Positions 62,835 to 64,000 of a stretch of DNA of 64,000 bases are shown here, one piece after another (position 1 is the first letter of the stretch; each line of letters starts with the position of its first letter). The stretch lies in NCBI GenBank assembly GCA_013141125.1, contig JABFRO010000001.1, positions 1,426,001-1,490,000 of the forward strand, read 5' to 3'. The position numbers and the translations under genes were made by a program. The notes under the pieces are model-generated. The model was given only the letters and a program-made list of their open reading frames with translations. It had not been told where the DNA came from and searched no databases. Origin of the DNA: Methylophilaceae bacterium. GTDB taxonomy: Bacteria; Pseudomonadota; Gammaproteobacteria; Burkholderiales; Methylophilaceae.

Positions 62835-64000
62835 ATGCATAATCAGCCACCTCACCTCGAAAACTGGCAAAACTTCATGCGTGATTGTCGTGAGTTTATC
62901 AATATAATTGAGCCCGTTGAAATGTCAGGCCGCGTTACCCGATTGACAGGTTTGGTGATGGAGGCGGTAGGCATTAAGCTTGCTATTGGCAGTGCTTGCA
63001 GTATTCCATTACCCGATGGCAGAAAAATTGAAGCCGAAGTCGTAGGCTTTGATGGCGAGCGCCTGCTGTTGATGCCACAAAGTAGCATTGAAGGCATTGT
63101 ACCGGGCACCCGCGTTTACCCACTGGAAGCCACTGAGTATTTGCCCAGACCGTTTAGCTCCAAACATCCGCGCCGCAGAGCTTCAGACCGTAGCCGTCAT
63201 TTACCGGTGGGGCCAGAGTTGCTGGGACGGGTGCTGGATGCCGCCGGTGTGCCACTGGATGATTTGGGGCCGCTCAAGGCGCGTAATAGCGCGCCCTTAA
63301 GTACCCGCCAAATCAACCCGTTAGCGCGTGCGCCTATTACCGATATTCTGGATGTAGGCGTACGCGCCATTAACAGCATTCTCAGTGTAGGGCGTGGTCA
63401 GCGCATGGGCTTGTTTGCCGGTTCTGGCGTGGGTAAAAGCATGTTGCTGGGCATGATGGCGCGCTATACCTCAGCCGATGTAATTGTGGTTGGCTTAATA
63501 GGTGAACGCGGCCGTGAGGTAAAAGAGTTCATCGAACAAATTCTGGGGGCAGAAGGTTTGGCACGTTCAGTAGTCATCGCCGCCCCTGCCGATGCCTCAC
63601 CATTAATGCGTATGCAAGGTGCCAGCTATGCCACCAGCATCGCCGAACATTTTCGCGATCAAGGTCAGCATGTGTTGCTGATTATGGATTCACTCACGCG
63701 CTATGCCATGGCACAGCGTGAAATTGCGCTGGCCATTGGCGAGCCACCTGCTACCAAAGGTTATCCACCCTCGGTATTTGCCAAACTGCCCGCCCTGGTA
63801 GAGCGCGCTGGCAATGGCAAGGAAGGTGAAGGCTCCATCACCGCCTTTTACACCGTGTTAACCGAAGGCGATGACCAGCAAGACCCGATTGCCGATGCCG
63901 CACGTGCAATTCTGGATGGGCATATTGTGCTTAATCGCGCATTGGCAGAAAGCGGTCATTATCCGGCCATTGATATTGAGCAATCCATCAGCCGCGTTAT
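62835..64000 (+). CDS. fliI: Flagellar export ATPase FliI, truncated by window end
   Basis: The first 388 codons are present, starting [13 protein letters not shown] and running past the right edge without a stop. Walker A is [14 protein letters not shown], followed by [12 protein letters not shown] and Walker [20 protein letters not shown] (in part), all typical of FliI/SctN ATPases. It powers or assists flagellar type III export together with FliH. Confidence 0.96.
   Translation, partial: MHNQPPHLENWQNFMRDCREFINIIEPVEMSGRVTRLTGLVMEAVGIKLAIGSACSIPLPDGRKIEAEVVGFDGERLLLMPQSSIEGIVPGTRVYPLEATEYLPRPFSSKHPRRRASDRSRHLPVGPELLGRVLDAAGVPLDDLGPLKARNSAPLSTRQINPLARAPITDILDVGVRAINSILSVGRGQRMGLFAGSGVGKSMLLGMMARYTSADVIVVGLIGERGREVKEFIEQILGAEGLARSVVIAAPADASPLMRMQGASYATSIAEHFRDQGQHVLLIMDSLTRYAMAQREIALAIGEPPATKGYPPSVFAKLPALVERAGNGKEGEGSITAFYTVLTEGDDQQDPIADAARAILDGHIVLNRALAESGHYPAIDIEQSISRV

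Overview
The window looks like a chromosomal segment of a betaproteobacterium, most likely of the Nitrosomonadales type (Gallionellaceae/Methylophilaceae-like). This is inferred from the canonical rnfABCDGE-nth block, dapA-bamC, nadD-rsfS-rlmH and nadK-recN neighbourhoods, an XrtB-type exosortase with a PEP-CTERM substrate, and flagellar genes. No rRNA or tRNA gene, insertion sequence or CRISPR array was seen.

Layout. (1) 1-12.2 kb: an aryl-polyene-like fatty-acid/polyketide cluster: LolA-like carrier (partial), MMPL exporter, polysaccharide deacetylase, PAP2 phosphatase, ketosynthase, chain-length factor, hotdog dehydratase and FabG-like reductase. It is split by two AT-richer insertions, a four-lipoprotein CsgG/DUF4810/DUF799 operon (4.4-6.8 kb) and a Fic gene (7.7-8.9 kb). 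Between them lie truncated copies of the PAP2 and ketosynthase genes, the scar of a duplication or allelic recombination. (2) 12.2-15.7 kb: cation/proton antiporter, exosortase, DUF1841 protein and endonuclease III. (3) 15.7-21.0 kb: the Rnf complex on the minus strand. (4) 21.1-33.7 kb: housekeeping and metabolic genes, a TetR repressor whose operator is repeated in front of a DUF4242 gene, and a DUF3501/Fe-S/rubrerythrin set. (5) 33.8-38.1 kb: DUF1801, an orphan Toprim protein, nadD-rsfS-rlmH and a GNAT acetyltransferase. (6) 38.2-39.2 kb: a PEP-CTERM protein behind a near-perfect sigma-54 promoter.

(7) 39.7-55.5 kb is the most remarkable region: about 16 kb of co-directional, mostly overlapping genes forming a complete type IV filament machine with its own signalling. 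It contains a PAS histidine kinase, a single-domain response regulator, a GAF/HD-GYP c-di-GMP phosphodiesterase, an extension ATPase with an N-terminal STAS domain and a c-di-GMP-binding-type MshEN domain, a GspF platform protein, a GspG-like major pilin flanked by RNA hairpins, three minor pseudopilins, an 825-residue GspK-position tip protein, PilM/N/O/P-like proteins and a short secretin. In the tip protein a six-blade Kelch propeller is nested inside a DNRLRE domain. Prepilin peptidase and a retraction ATPase are absent from the window. The gene content suggests a c-di-GMP-tuned adhesive pseudopilus or dedicated type II secretion-like system; that is inference.

(8) 55.6-64 kb: nadK-recN, a PagL-like outer membrane enzyme, and a flagellar block with fliE divergent from fliFGHI; fliI runs off the window end.
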